Source of the DNA: an uncultured Clostridia bacterium
GTDB taxonomy: Bacteria > Bacillota > Clostridia > TANB77 > CAG-508
Assembly (NCBI GenBank): GCA_947628215.1
Contig: CANQYZ010000001.1
Location: forward strand, 1 to 64,000
Direction of reading: 5' to 3'
Length of the DNA stretch: 64,000 bases
A program made the position numbers and the translations under genes. Below are positions 38,780 to 48,691 of this stretch, in pieces. Within the stretch, counting starts at the first letter, position 1; every line of letters begins with the position of its first letter. Below the pieces are notes generated by a model. It did not search any database. It was given only the letters and a program-made list of their open reading frames with translations, and was not told the origin of the DNA.

Positions 38780-38816
38780 CAAAAATAGGAATACTTTTTT
38801 AAGTATTCCTATTAAA
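38780..38816 (-). terminator. Terminator of rny
   Basis: TAGGAATACTT/AAGTATTCCTA hairpin with T run on the minus strand. Confidence 0.75.
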
Positions 38817-38819
38817 ATT

Positions 38820-40370
38820 TTATTTTGCATATTCTATAGCTCTTGTTTCTCTAATTACATTTACTTTTATTTGTCCTGGATATTCCATTTCACTTTCAAT
38901 TCTCTTTGATACATCTCTTGCCATTATAACCATTTCAGCATCATTTACTTTTTCAGGCTTTACAATTAATCTTACTTCTCTACCAGCTTGTATAGCAAAA
39001 GATTTTTCAACTCCCTCAAATGAATCTGCAATTTCTTCAAGTTTTTCTAGTCTCTTAATATAAGTTTCTAGAGTTTCTCTTCTAGCTCCCGGTCTTGATG
39101 CAGATATAGCATCAGCAGCTTGTACAAGTACTGCTTCTAAGCTTGTTGGTTCTACATCACCATGATGAGCTTCTACTGCATTTATTATTATATCGCTTTC
39201 TTTATACTTTTTAAGGATATCTACACCTATTTCTACGTGTGTACCTTCCATATCATGGTCTAAAGCTTTTCCTATATCATGAAGTAGTCCTGCTCTTCTT
39301 GCTATTTTAGGATTTAGTCCTAGCTCTTCTGCCATTATTCTAGCTAAGTTTGAAACTTCAATAGAATGGTTAAGTACATTTTGTCCATAACTTGTCCTAT
39401 ATTTTAGTTTACCAATTAATTTTACTAAATCATCTGGAAGTCCATTTACGCCAGTCTCTAAAACTGCTCTTTCTCCTTCTTCTTTGATAGTTTGAGCTAA
39501 TTCTTCTTTTGCTTTTTCTACCATTTCCTCGATTTTAGCAGGATGAATTCTACCATCATCAATTAATTTCTCAAGAGCAATTCTTGCAACTTCTCTTCTT
39601 AATGGGTCAAATCCTGATATAATTACAGCTTCTGGAGTATCATCAATAATTAAATCAATTCCTGTTAAAGTTTCTAAAGTTTTAATATTTCTTCCTTCTC
39701 TTCCGATTATTCTTCCTTTCATATCATCATTTGGAAGTGCTACAACTGATACTGTTGTTTCAGAAGTATGGTCTGCTGCACATTTTTGTACTGCATAAGA
39801 AATAATTTCTTTAGCATTTTTGTTTGCATCTTCTTTGGCCTTATTTTCTAAGTCTTTAATCAAGTTTGCTTTTTCTGCTACAATCTCTGTTTCTACTTGT
39901 TTTAAAATTACGTCTTTAGCTTCTTCAGTAGTAAGTCCTGAGATTGTTTCTAATTTTTGTCTTTGATCTTCAATTAATTTTTGAAGTTCATTATTTTTTA
40001 AATCAGCATCTTGCATTTTTTGTTCTACATTTTTTTCTTTATCTTCAAGTGATTGTACTCTTCTGTCTAGATTTTCTTCTTTTTGAACTAATCTTTTTTC
40101 TTCTGACTTAACTTCGTCTCTTCTCTCCTTAATCTCTTGTTCTAAATCGTTTCTAAGCTTTAAAATTTCTTCTTTTGCTTTAAAAACTTCTTCTTTCTTT
40201 GTATTTTCAGCTTCTATTTTTACAGTTTCTAATAATCTTTTTGCTTCTTTTTCTGCACTTTGAATTGTTGATTCAGCAATTTTCTTTCTAACATATACCC
40301 CAATAGGTATAAATATAGCTGCAGAGATTAAGAGAGTAACTACTATCGCTATTATAGTTGTCATTGTCAA
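38820..40370 (-). CDS. rny: Ribonuclease Y
   Basis: A membrane-bound endoribonuclease that starts mRNA decay in Bacillota. The 516 residues have the standard layout: N-terminal membrane segment (about 4-25), a long coiled coil (30-180), a KH domain with [19 protein letters not shown] near 215-233, and an HD domain with [21 protein letters not shown] near 358-378 and [14 protein letters not shown] precedes the ATG. A monocistronic unit is likely. Confidence 0.97.
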   Translation of the reverse strand: MTMTTIIAIVVTLLISAAIFIPIGVYVRKKIAESTIQSAEKEAKRLLETVKIEAENTKKEEVFKAKEEILKLRNDLEQEIKERRDEVKSEEKRLVQKEENLDRRVQSLEDKEKNVEQKMQDADLKNNELQKLIEDQRQKLETISGLTTEEAKDVILKQVETEIVAEKANLIKDLENKAKEDANKNAKEIISYAVQKCAADHTSETTVSVVALPNDDMKGRIIGREGRNIKTLETLTGIDLIIDDTPEAVIISGFDPLRREVARIALEKLIDDGRIHPAKIEEMVEKAKEELAQTIKEEGERAVLETGVNGLPDDLVKLIGKLKYRTSYGQNVLNHSIEVSNLARIMAEELGLNPKIARRAGLLHDIGKALDHDMEGTHVEIGVDILKKYKESDIIINAVEAHHGDVEPTSLEAVLVQAADAISASRPGARRETLETYIKRLEKLEEIADSFEGVEKSFAIQAGREVRLIVKPEKVNDAEMVIMARDVSKRIESEMEYPGQIKVNVIRETRAIEYAK

Positions 40371-40521
40371 TCTCCCTCTTTCTTATTTATTTTTCAATGT
40401 TCATTAAATATATAAATTTATTTTATACTTTAATTTTACATTTAATATTTTATATGTATTATCGTAAACTGTCAAGCTATTCTTTTAGTTTCAAAGATTA
40501 TAGCATACTAATTAAAGTTTT

Positions 40522-40978
40522 TTATTCTTTTATATTTCCCATGCTATCTACTATGTATATTCTATTACTATCTACAAATTTTACTTCTAGATTGTTTTCA
40601 TCTATATTATCGCTATCATAAGTATTTTCGTCATTTTCGTTATTTCCTTCATCTTCTATTTTAGAAACTATAGTCTTATCTTTTCCGCACACCTTCATCT
40701 AAAGACTTTTGAAGGAAATCTTCAGTTACTAGTTTTTCCTCATATTCCATATAATAATCAGTCTTAGCATTTTTAATTGCAACATTTAATTTATCTTTTT
40801 CTTCAGAAACATTTAAAGAATCTTTTGTATCATTTACAAAATTAAATATTCCATTATTTTTAAATACAATTGTAAGTACACTTCCAGCAAGTACTAATAA
40901 AATAATTACAAATACAATTAGTGCAATTATAGTTATTCCTTTTTCATCATTTTTTATTTTATTTTTCAATAGTTTCAT
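40522..40978 (-). CDS. Prepilin-like protein with one CGG +1 site
   Basis: A 151-residue protein with a type IV prepilin-like N-terminus: KNDEKGITIIALIVFVIILLVLAG, in which Gly-Ile would be the prepilin peptidase site and the hydrophobic helix follows. The usual Glu at mature position 5 is absent (Ala instead). CGG at codon 98 breaks the frame near its end; the +1 step gives GKDKTIVSKIEDEGNN and continues through an acidic region to VDSNRIYIVDSMGNIKE and a stop at 40522. No pilus assembly genes are in the window. Confidence 0.7.
40685..40687 (-). other. In-frame CGG +1 recoding site in prepilin-like gene (Gly98)
   Basis: GTG CGG A: dropping the C gives GTG GGA AAA GAT AAG ACT and opens another 53 codons. 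Confidence 0.8.
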
Positions 40979-41082
40979 AATTCACCCCTATTACTTTTTC
41001 TTTATTTTATTCTATAAAAAAATTAAGTTCAATAATATTTTTAAATAAAAACTCATATTATATTTTAAGGAGGTTTATTATA

Positions 41083-42933
41083 ATGTGTGGTTTTGTTGGA
41101 ATAGTAAATTATAATAAAAATTTAAAAGATTATGTTTCTATTATAAAAGAAATGTCAGAAAAAATTTCTCATAGAGGACCTGATGAAAATGGGTTTTATA
41201 TAAATGAAAAAATTCTTTTTGGTCATAGAAGATTAGTTGTAAGAGACAAAGAAGGTGGCGCTCAGCCAATGAGTATATCTTACAAGGGAAATACATATAC
41301 AATTTGCTACAATGGTCAAATATATAATTCAGAAGAAATAAGAAAAACTCTTAAAGAAAATGGTATTATTTGTAATAGTTATTCTGATACAGAAATACTT
41401 TTAAGAGCCTACATTTTTTATGGATATGATGTATTAAAACATTTAAACGGTATCTTTTCTTTTGCAATATGGGATTTAAAAAAAGAAGAACTTTTCATTG
41501 CAAGAGATGAGTTCGGTGTAAAACCGTTTTTTTATACTTTTAAAAATAATAACTTAATATTTGCATCTGAAATAAAAAGTATATTATGCCATCCTGAAGT
41601 CGAAACTATAGTAGACGAAAATGGATTATGCGAACTTTTTGGGCTTCGGTCCAGCTCATACTCCAGGTCTTACAGTTTATAAAGATATATATGAATTAAA
41701 GCCTGGTTATTTTGGAGTATTTGATAAATATGGTTTAAAACTAAATGAATATTTTAGGCTAAAGTCTAAAGAACACAAAGATGACTTTAAAACTACTTGT
41801 GAAAAAATTAATTATTTGCTAGAAGATTCAATCACTAAACAATTAGTATCAGATGTTCCTCTTCGGACTTATGTTATCTGGAGGACTCGATTCTAGTATA
41901 ATTACAGCATATGCATCAAATTACACTAAAGAAAAAGGACTTCCACCTTTTAAGACTTTCTCTGTAGATTATGTAGATAATGATAAAAATTTTGTAAAAT
42001 CAGATTTTCAGCCAAATTCAGACGATTATTTTATATCTCTTATGAAAGATACTTTTAAAACTGATCATAAAAAAATAGTATTAGATACTCCAGAACTTGC
42101 AAAAAGCTTGTATGAAGCTATGGTTTCTAGAGACTGTCCGCGGAATGGCAGATGTCGACTCTTCTATGTTACTATTTTGCAAGAGAATAAAGCAGGATAT
42201 AACAGTAGTACTTTCTGGTGAATGTTCTGATGAAGTGTTTGCTGGATATCCTTGGTTTTTTAGAGAAGATGCTCTAAATAGCAATACATTTCCATGGTCT
42301 ATTGCAATATCTGAAAGACAAAATTTGTTAAATGAAAATTTATCAAAAGTAATAAATTTAAAAGATTATATAGATTGTAGATATAAGCAATCTTTAAGTA
42401 AAATAGATTATGATGAATCTGATTCAAATGAAACTAAAGAAAAACGAAAAATATCTTATCTTACTATAAACTGGTTTATGCAAACTCTTTTAGATAGAAC
42501 AGATAGAGTCTCAATGTATAGTGGATTAGAAGTTAGAGTGCCATTCTGTGACCATAGATTAGTTGAATATTTATGGAATATTCCATGGGAAATGAAAGCT
42601 TTAAATGGTCGTGAAAAAGGTCTTTTAAGATATGTAGTAAAAGATATGTTACCTAAAGAAATTGTAGATAGAAAAAAGAGTCCTTATCCTAAGACTCATA
42701 ATCCAACATATTTAAACTCAGTAAAACAAATGCTTATTAATATTATGAAAAATCCTTCTTCACCTATAAAAAGTATTTTAAACGAAAAATATATAAATGA
42801 CATAATAGAATCTGATGGTAAAAGCTTTTCTAGACCTTGGTTTGGTCAACTTATGACTGGACCTCAGCTTATGGCTTATCTTTGCCAAGTAAATATGTGG
42901 CTTGAAGAATATAGACCTAAAATTGAAATATAA
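41083..42933 (+). CDS. asnB: Asparagine synthase (glutamine-hydrolysing) with three CGG +1 sites
   Basis: Converts aspartate to asparagine using glutamine and ATP. The N-terminal Ntn glutaminase domain starts MCGFVGIVNY with catalytic Cys2. The synthetase domain carries the PP-loop LSGGLDSS near 264-270. CGG codons at 189, 261 and 353 break the frame three times. The +1 steps restore CELFGLGPAHTPGL, VPLGLMLSGGLDSS and SRDCPGMADVDSSMLLFC, all conserved in AsnB, and give 615 residues, the normal length. AAGGAGG precedes the ATG and a terminator follows. Confidence 0.95.
41647..41649 (+). other. In-frame CGG +1 recoding site 1 in asnB (Gly189)
   Basis: CTT CGG T: dropping the C gives GGG CTT GGT CCA GCT, restoring the LFGLGPAHTPG motif. 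Confidence 0.9.
41864..41866 (+). other. In-frame CGG +1 recoding site 2 in asnB (Gly261)
   Basis: CTT CGG A: dropping the C gives CCT CTT GGA CTT ATG TTA TCT, leading straight into the ATP-binding SGGLDSS loop. Confidence 0.9.
42141..42143 (+). other. In-frame CGG +1 recoding site 3 in asnB (Gly353)
   Basis: CCG CGG A: dropping the C gives TGT CCG GGA ATG GCA GAT, restoring PGMADVDSS of the AsnB synthetase domain. Confidence 0.9.
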
Positions 42934-42937
42934 ACTA

Positions 42938-42970
42938 AAAATACAGCTACAAATTGTAGCTGTATTTTTT
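42938..42970 (+). terminator. Terminator of asnB
   Basis: AATACAGCTAC-aaatt-GTAGCTGTATT hairpin followed by a T run. Confidence 0.8.
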
Positions 42971-43015
42971 ACTTTTTGTTTTTTTTGCTTTTTTGTTTTT
43001 TATTAATATTATTTA

Positions 43016-44284
43016 TTAGTCTTCAACAATTACTATACCCCATTTACCATTCTTTTTAGCAAATGCAAGTCCGTCATAAACATTTCTTGTTTCCTCATAA
43101 TCAAATAAAACTTCATTTCCATCTTCATCTATAAATCCAGCTAAATCTCCTCTCTTAGCTGCTGCATAAGAATCAGAGTATTCATAGATTTTGTCATATT
43201 CTTTTCCTGTTATATTTTTTTCATTTGAGCTATATATGATATATTTTTCAAGATGATTCACTTTTTCACCATCTATTTCTACTTTTTCACAAATGATATT
43301 TTCTAACATAATATCAGACTTTTCCATATTTTCTAACTGTGCACCAGTATCTAAATATAAAGAATTATCTATAACATTAAAAATATATTCACGCTTTTCT
43401 ACATCATATACTATTTCTTCTGCCTCATCAGCTAGTTGATATTTTGAATCTACATAGTAGCCTTTTCCATTGTCTACTACAACAATTTTACTCTCTTGCA
43501 TATAAATATCTTCATATTTTGTATCTAGATGAATTTCACCATTTTTATTATCTATTATTCCCCATTTGCCATCAACTTCTATTGCAGAAACATCTTCATT
43601 TAGACTTTTTATGTCTTCTGCTTCTATTGTATTTTCGACTTTCCATTTACCTTTTTCTTTTTCATCAGGCTTTTCTTTTTCAATAGAAACTTTTTCGTCT
43701 TTATATTCTTTCTTTTCTTTTTCTCTTAAATCTTTTACTTGATCTATTAACTTATTTATTTCGTCAGATGCTCTTTCTGGCAAATAGCCACCTTTATGTA
43801 ATAAATAAATTCCACCTACTATAATTACTATCAAAACAATAATTAAAATTAATCTATCTATAAAACGTCTAATAAATCCTTTACTTTTCTTTTTAGGTTT
43901 AGTTTTTTGAGCTGGTTTAAATTTGTCTTCTTCTTTTTTTGCTTCTTCTTTATCATTTTCAGAAACTTCTATTGCTTTTTTTGCATTTTCTTCTGCATTT
44001 TTTTCTTTTTCAGCTTCTCTTATTGATCTTAATTTATCTTCTTCTATTTTTCTTTTTTCTTCTTCAAGCTTTCTTTTCTCTTCTTCTAATCTTTCACTTT
44101 CAGCTTGAAGCTCTGCTTCTTTTTCTTTTCTTTCTTGTTCTTCTTTTTCTCTTTTTTCAGCTTCTTCCTTAGCTTTTTGTTCCATCTCTTCTTTTTCTTT
44201 TAAGGCTTCTTCAACATTTGCACCACACTTAGTACAAAATTTCATTCCTTCCTCTAGATTTTCTCCACATTTTGGACAGTTCAT
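43016..44284 (-). CDS. Zinc-ribbon, coiled-coil, membrane protein with WG-like repeats
   Basis: A 422-residue protein. An N-terminal zinc ribbon (CPKCGENLEEGMKFCTKCG, 3-21) is followed by a Glu/Lys coiled coil (about 28-125), one membrane segment near 140-160 (LILIIVLIVIIVGGIYLL), a charged linker, and a C-terminal region with WG-type repeats (GKWGIIDNKNGEI near 243, RGDLAGFIDEDGNEV near 388, NGKWGIVIVED at the end). The layout suggests a cytoplasmic sensor or scaffold linked to an extracellular beta-repeat domain. Function unknown. AGGAGG precedes the start. Confidence 0.7.
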   Translation of the reverse strand: MNCPKCGENLEEGMKFCTKCGANVEEALKEKEEMEQKAKEEAEKREKEEQERKEKEAELQAESERLEEEKRKLEEEKRKIEEDKLRSIREAEKEKNAEENAKKAIEVSENDKEEAKKEEDKFKPAQKTKPKKKSKGFIRRFIDRLILIIVLIVIIVGGIYLLHKGGYLPERASDEINKLIDQVKDLREKEKKEYKDEKVSIEKEKPDEKEKGKWKVENTIEAEDIKSLNEDVSAIEVDGKWGIIDNKNGEIHLDTKYEDIYMQESKIVVVDNGKGYYVDSKYQLADEAEEIVYDVEKREYIFNVIDNSLYLDTGAQLENMEKSDIMLENIICEKVEIDGEKVNHLEKYIIYSSNEKNITGKEYDKIYEYSDSYAAAKRGDLAGFIDEDGNEVLFDYEETRNVYDGLAFAKKNGKWGIVIVED

Positions 44285-44339
44285 AGATTACCTCCTTAAA
44301 AAATATATAAATTTATTGTATACATTATAGTAAATTAAC

Positions 44340-46953
44340 TTATTTAAGTTTTTCTTTCATTTTTACTAAAGTATTTAACGCTTCTATAGGTGTTAATTCA
44401 TTTATATTTATTTTATCTAGTTCTGATGCTATATCTGCTAGTTTATAATTATACATATCAAGCTGTCCTCCAACTTGATTTTTCATTTCTTTTTCTTCTT
44501 GCTTCTCTCTTATTTTAACCTTTTTCTCTAATGTTTTCAATATCTCATTTGCTCTTGTAAGCATTTTTTTAGGAGCACCTGCAAGCTTTGCAACATGTAT
44601 TCCATAGCTTTCATCCGTTCCACCAGGAATAATTTTTCTTAAAAATACTATATCTTCGCCTTTTTCTCTTACATCAACTTGATAATTTTTTACTCCATCT
44701 AGTTTTTCTTCTAGTCCAGTAAGTTCATGATAATGTGTTGCAAATAATGTTTTACATCCTATTGTATCTTTACTTGATATATATTCTGCAACAGCCCATG
44801 CAATAGAAAGTCCATCATATGTTGATGTTCCTCTTCCTATCTCATCTAATATTACTAGACTATTTTTAGTTGCTTCTTTTAAAATAAGCGCAACTTCCAT
44901 CATTTCAACCATAAAAGTACTTTGTCCCATACTTAAATCATCAGAAGCTCCAACTCTAGTAAATATCTTATCAACTACTCCTATTCTAGCAGATGAAGCT
45001 GGAACAAAACATCCAATTTGTGCCATAAGTGTAATTAAAGCAACTTGTCTCATATATGTTGATTTTCCAGCCATATTAGGACCTGTGATTATAGAAAGCC
45101 TTTCAGCATCTTCATCTAAGTATGTATCATTTTCAACAAAAGTTCCTCTTTCTACCATTTGCTCTACTACTGGATGACGTCCATCTTTTATATCTATAAT
45201 ATCACTACTATTTACTTCAGGCTTATTATATCCATTATTTTCCGCAATCTCTGCAAAGTTTGATAATACATCAACAGTTGCAACTATATTAGAAGCCTTT
45301 TGTATTCTTTCAATTTGACTTGAAATTTTATTTCTTATTCTTGTAAATTCATCATATTCTAAGTTTATAATTCTTTCTTCTGCTCCTAATACTTTATCTT
45401 CTATCTCTTTTAACTCTTCTGTTATATATCTTTCTCCACCAGTTAATGTTTGCTTTCTAATATATCTATCTGGTACCTGATTTAAGAAAGATTTTGTAAC
45501 TTCAATATAGTATCCAAATACTTTTGTATAACCAACTTTTAAATTTTTAATTCCAGTTGCTTCTCTTTCTTTTGCTTCTATATTTATTATCCAGCTTTTT
45601 CCTTCTATAGAAGCCCTTCTACATTCATCTATTTCTGGATTATATCCATTTTTGATTATTCCACCTTCTTTAATTGTAACTGGTGGATCATCTATAATAG
45701 ATTTTTCTATAAGTTCAGTTACATCTTTAAGTTCATCTAAGTTTTCATATAATTCTTTTAACATTTTTGAATTGCAATTACCTAAAATACTTTTAAGTTC
45801 TGGAAGATTTGAAAGTGAAGTCTTAAGTGAAATCATATCTCTAGCATTTGCATTTCCATAAGAAATTTTTCCGTACTAATCTTTCTATATCATACACTTT
45901 CTTTAATGCTTCTATTAAATCTCCTCTTAAAATAATATTTTCTTTGCATTCTTGTACTGCATCAAGTCTATTATTTATTTCTTCTACATCAATTAGTGGA
46001 TCATTTATCCATCTTCTTAGTAGCCTTCCTCCCATTGAAGTAGAAGTTTTATCTAGTACCCAAAGAAGAGTACCCTTTTTAGATTTATCTCTTAATCTTT
46101 CTGTAAGCTCCAAATTTCTTCTTGCATTTATATCTAAAGACATATATCTTGTTGTCTCATATACTTTTATTGTATTTATATGTTCAAGTTTTATTTTTTG
46201 AGTTTCATTTAAGTAGCTACTAAGTCCATTTATAGCAGCTACTACTAGTAAATGATTTTTAAAATCATCAAAAGGTCTTCCTGTATTATCTTCAATATTA
46301 TATAAATTTTTAATTAAATCTGTCTCTTCTGAAAATCTTTCTTCATCTATTTCAGTGATACAAGGATTAATTCTATCTTTTATTTGAGATATTTCTGATG
46401 CAGAATTTTTCATCATAGGATTTACAACTATTTCTGCTGGTAAATATCTTGCAATTTCATCTAATAATCTATAAAAATTATTACTTTCTACTATTTGCGT
46501 TGCAAAAAAATCACCTGTACTTACATCACAAACTGAAAGTCCATAAAAAAGTCCTTTCTTTACGATAGACATAATATAATTATTTCTCTTCTCATCTAGC
46601 ATATTTGTTTCTATTACAGTACCAGGAGTAACTACTCTTATTACATCTCTTTTTACCATTCCCTTTGTTGTCTTTGGATCTTCTAATTGCTCGCAAATTG
46701 CAACTTTATATCCTTTATTTATAAGTTTTGAAATATATATATCTACTGCATGATATGGAACTCCACACATTGGAGCTTTTTCATCTAATCCACATGCTCT
46801 TCCAGTAAGAGTAATTTCAAGCTCTCTTGATGCTAAAATTGCATCATCAAAGAACATTTCATAAAAATCGCCTAATCTATAAAATAATATACAGTCTTTA
46901 TACTCTTCTTTTTTTGCCATATAATTTTGCATCATTGGTGATAAATCTGCCAT
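44340..46953 (-). CDS. mutS: DNA mismatch repair protein MutS with one CGG +1 site
   Basis: MutS recognises mismatches and starts repair. The N-terminal mismatch-binding region starts [38 protein letters not shown], with the Phe-x-Glu signature in FYEMF. The ATPase has [13 protein letters not shown] at 624-632 and [18 protein letters not shown] at codon 361 follows DIERLV; the +1 step gives [20 protein letters not shown], the conserved core/lever junction. Total 870 residues, normal for MutS. It lies 34 bp from miaB, a common mutS neighbour in Clostridia. mutL is not in the window. Confidence 0.96.
45871..45873 (-). other. In-frame CGG +1 recoding site in mutS (Gly361)
   Basis: GTA CGG A: dropping the C gives TTA GTA GGA AAA ATT TCT TAT, restoring the DIERLxGxISYGxANARD motif. 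Confidence 0.9.
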
Positions 46954-46986
46954 TTTTCTTACTTCCTTTTCTTATGCTTTTTTTGA

Positions 46987-48294
46987 TTATTTTACTATTC
47001 CTTTTAAATACCATTTATGTTCTTCTATAATTTCTACATCTACAATTTTTCCGATTAAATCTATGCTTCCTTCAAAAACTACTACTTTATTAGTATCACT
47101 TCTTCCTGTGAGCATATTATCATTGTTTTTACTTGTGCCTTCTACTAATATTTTTTCAGTTTTTCCGATATATTTTTGATTATTAAGTGAAACTTTACTG
47201 TCATAAAGATTTTTTAATCTATCAAATCTTTCATGTTTTACATCTTCATCTATCTGATTTTCCATTTTATCTGCGACAGTACCAATTCTTCTTGAATATA
47301 TAAACATAAATACTTGTTCAAAATTTACTTTTCTTACTACATCTAAAGTATCCTCAAAGTCTTCTTCTGTCTCAGATGGAAATCCTACAATTATATCTGT
47401 TGAAAATACAACATCTGGTATTTGCTTTCTTATCTTTTCTACTAAAGCTAAATAATCTTCCTTTGTATATTTTCTATTCATTAATTTTAATATATTAGAA
47501 CTTCCAGACTGAAGTGGAAGATGAACGAGTCTACTTATTTTTTTGTTATTTTTTATTGCTTCTATTACATCATCTGTAAAATCCTTTGGATGAGGAGATA
47601 TAAATCTTATTCTCTCTATCCCATCTATTTTACAAATATCATTTAATAAATTTGCAAACTTATAATCTTCTCCATCATTATAAGAATTTACATTTTGTCC
47701 AAGTAAAGTAATTTCTTTATATCCTTCTAAAGCTAAATCATTTATCTCTTTTAAGATATTTTCTCTTTTTCTACTTCTTTCTCTTCCTCTTACATATGGA
47801 ACTATGCAATAAGAACAGAAATTATTGCATCCATACATAATTGTAACAGATGCTTTAAACTTATCTTCTCTTTTTATTGGAAGACCTTCAAAGATTTCGC
47901 CATCTATATCTAAAATATCTCTTACTTTTTCTTTATTTTCTATTATTTTCTTTAAATCTTCTTCAAATTTGTTTAAAGTATGTGTACCGAAGACTAAATC
48001 AACAAAATTATAGCTTTGTTTAATTTTCTCCATGATATGTTTTTGCTGAGTCATGCAACCACCAACAGCAATTATTGTGCCACGTTTTTCTTTTATATTT
48101 TTTATTTCTCCGAGCTTTCCAAATAATCTCTCTTCAGCATTTTCTCTTACACAACATGTATTAAATATTATTAAATCACATTCTTTAAAATCATCAGTTT
48201 TTTCAAATCCAAGTCTTTCAGCCATTCCTGCTATTATTTCTGAATCACTTTCATTTTGTTTGCATCCCATTGTCATTATCGTGTATTTTTTCAT
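46987..48294 (-). CDS. miaB: tRNA-2-methylthio-N6-dimethylallyladenosine synthase
   Basis: MiaB is a radical-SAM methylthiotransferase acting on A37 of tRNAs reading UNN codons. The start is the ATG at 48294 (MKKYTIMTMGCKQNESDSE); the upstream in-frame TTG lies inside the GGAGAG site. Three N-terminal cluster Cys sit in MGCKQN, NTCCVRENAEE and GGCMTQ. The radical-SAM motif is CNNFCSYCIVPYVRGRERSR near 150-170, and a TRAM domain follows (about 370-435). It is adjacent to mutS, as in many Clostridia. Confidence 0.95.
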   Translation of the reverse strand: MKKYTIMTMGCKQNESDSEIIAGMAERLGFEKTDDFKECDLIIFNTCCVRENAEERLFGKLGEIKNIKEKRGTIIAVGGCMTQQKHIMEKIKQSYNFVDLVFGTHTLNKFEEDLKKIIENKEKVRDILDIDGEIFEGLPIKREDKFKASVTIMYGCNNFCSYCIVPYVRGRERSRKRENILKEINDLALEGYKEITLLGQNVNSYNDGEDYKFANLLNDICKIDGIERIRFISPHPKDFTDDVIEAIKNNKKISRLVHLPLQSGSSNILKLMNRKYTKEDYLALVEKIRKQIPDVVFSTDIIVGFPSETEEDFEDTLDVVRKVNFEQVFMFIYSRRIGTVADKMENQIDEDVKHERFDRLKNLYDSKVSLNNQKYIGKTEKILVEGTSKNNDNMLTGRSDTNKVVVFEGSIDLIGKIVDVEIIEEHKWYLKGIVK

Positions 48295-48403
48295 TTTTCT
48301 CTCCAATATTTATTTTAAATATATTCATTTTATTTTGTAATTCTATTACATTTTACTTGTTTTTTCAAGTATAGAAAACCTTTGTCGTTAAAAAGTAGTT
48401 AAA

Positions 48404-48448
48404 ATATAAAATAAAAAGAGTACCAGTCCTTTTAAATACTTGGTACTC
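48404..48448 (-). terminator. Terminator downstream of tRNA-Leu
   Basis: GAGTACCA / TGGTACTC hairpin (48418-48448) followed on the minus strand by TTTTTATTTTAT. Confidence 0.8.
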
Positions 48449-48466
48449 TATGTGTTTTTTATTGGA

Positions 48467-48549
48467 TGGTGCGGCAGAGAGGACTTGAACCCCCACGGTC
48501 TCCCACTAGATCCTAAGTCTAGCGCGTCTGCCAGTTCCGCCACTGCCGC
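48467..48549 (-). tRNA. tRNA-Leu (anticodon UAG), CCA encoded
   Basis: Class II tRNA with acceptor GCGGCAG/CTGCCGC and discriminator A, CCA encoded. The anticodon stem is CTAGA/TCTAG around a normal seven-base loop CTTAGGA (anticodon TAG). A variable arm with paired bases (TGGGAGACCGT region) and GGTTCAAGTCC T-arm follow. It is the only tRNA in the window; its loop shows no expansion and it is not the source of CGG recoding. Confidence 0.96.
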
Positions 48550-48637
48550 ATTCACAATAATTATATTAGCACAATACTTTTACAATTGTCAACTACATTT
48601 TTAATTTTATTTTAGTTTTTTTATATAATTTTCTTTA

Positions 48638-48666
48638 TTGTACTATTATGTAAACTGTGCTATAAT
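48638..48666 (+). promoter_or_regulatory. Sigma-A promoter of module copy 1
   Basis: TTGTAC (48638-48643) and TATAAT (48661-48666) with a 17-bp spacer, about 25 bp before the ATG at 48692. Confidence 0.75.
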
Positions 48667-48691
48667 TAAAGAAGATTTTGGAGGAAAAATA

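Noticed and set aside
43444..44172. Plus-strand open frames rich in Leu, Phe and Ser opposite the zinc-ribbon/WG gene
   Set aside because: They are antisense shadows of Lys/Glu-rich coding sequence and lack start signals.
48467..48549. tRNA-Leu as the CGG-decoding tRNA
   Set aside because: Its anticodon loop is a normal seven bases with TAG, and all Leu features are standard.
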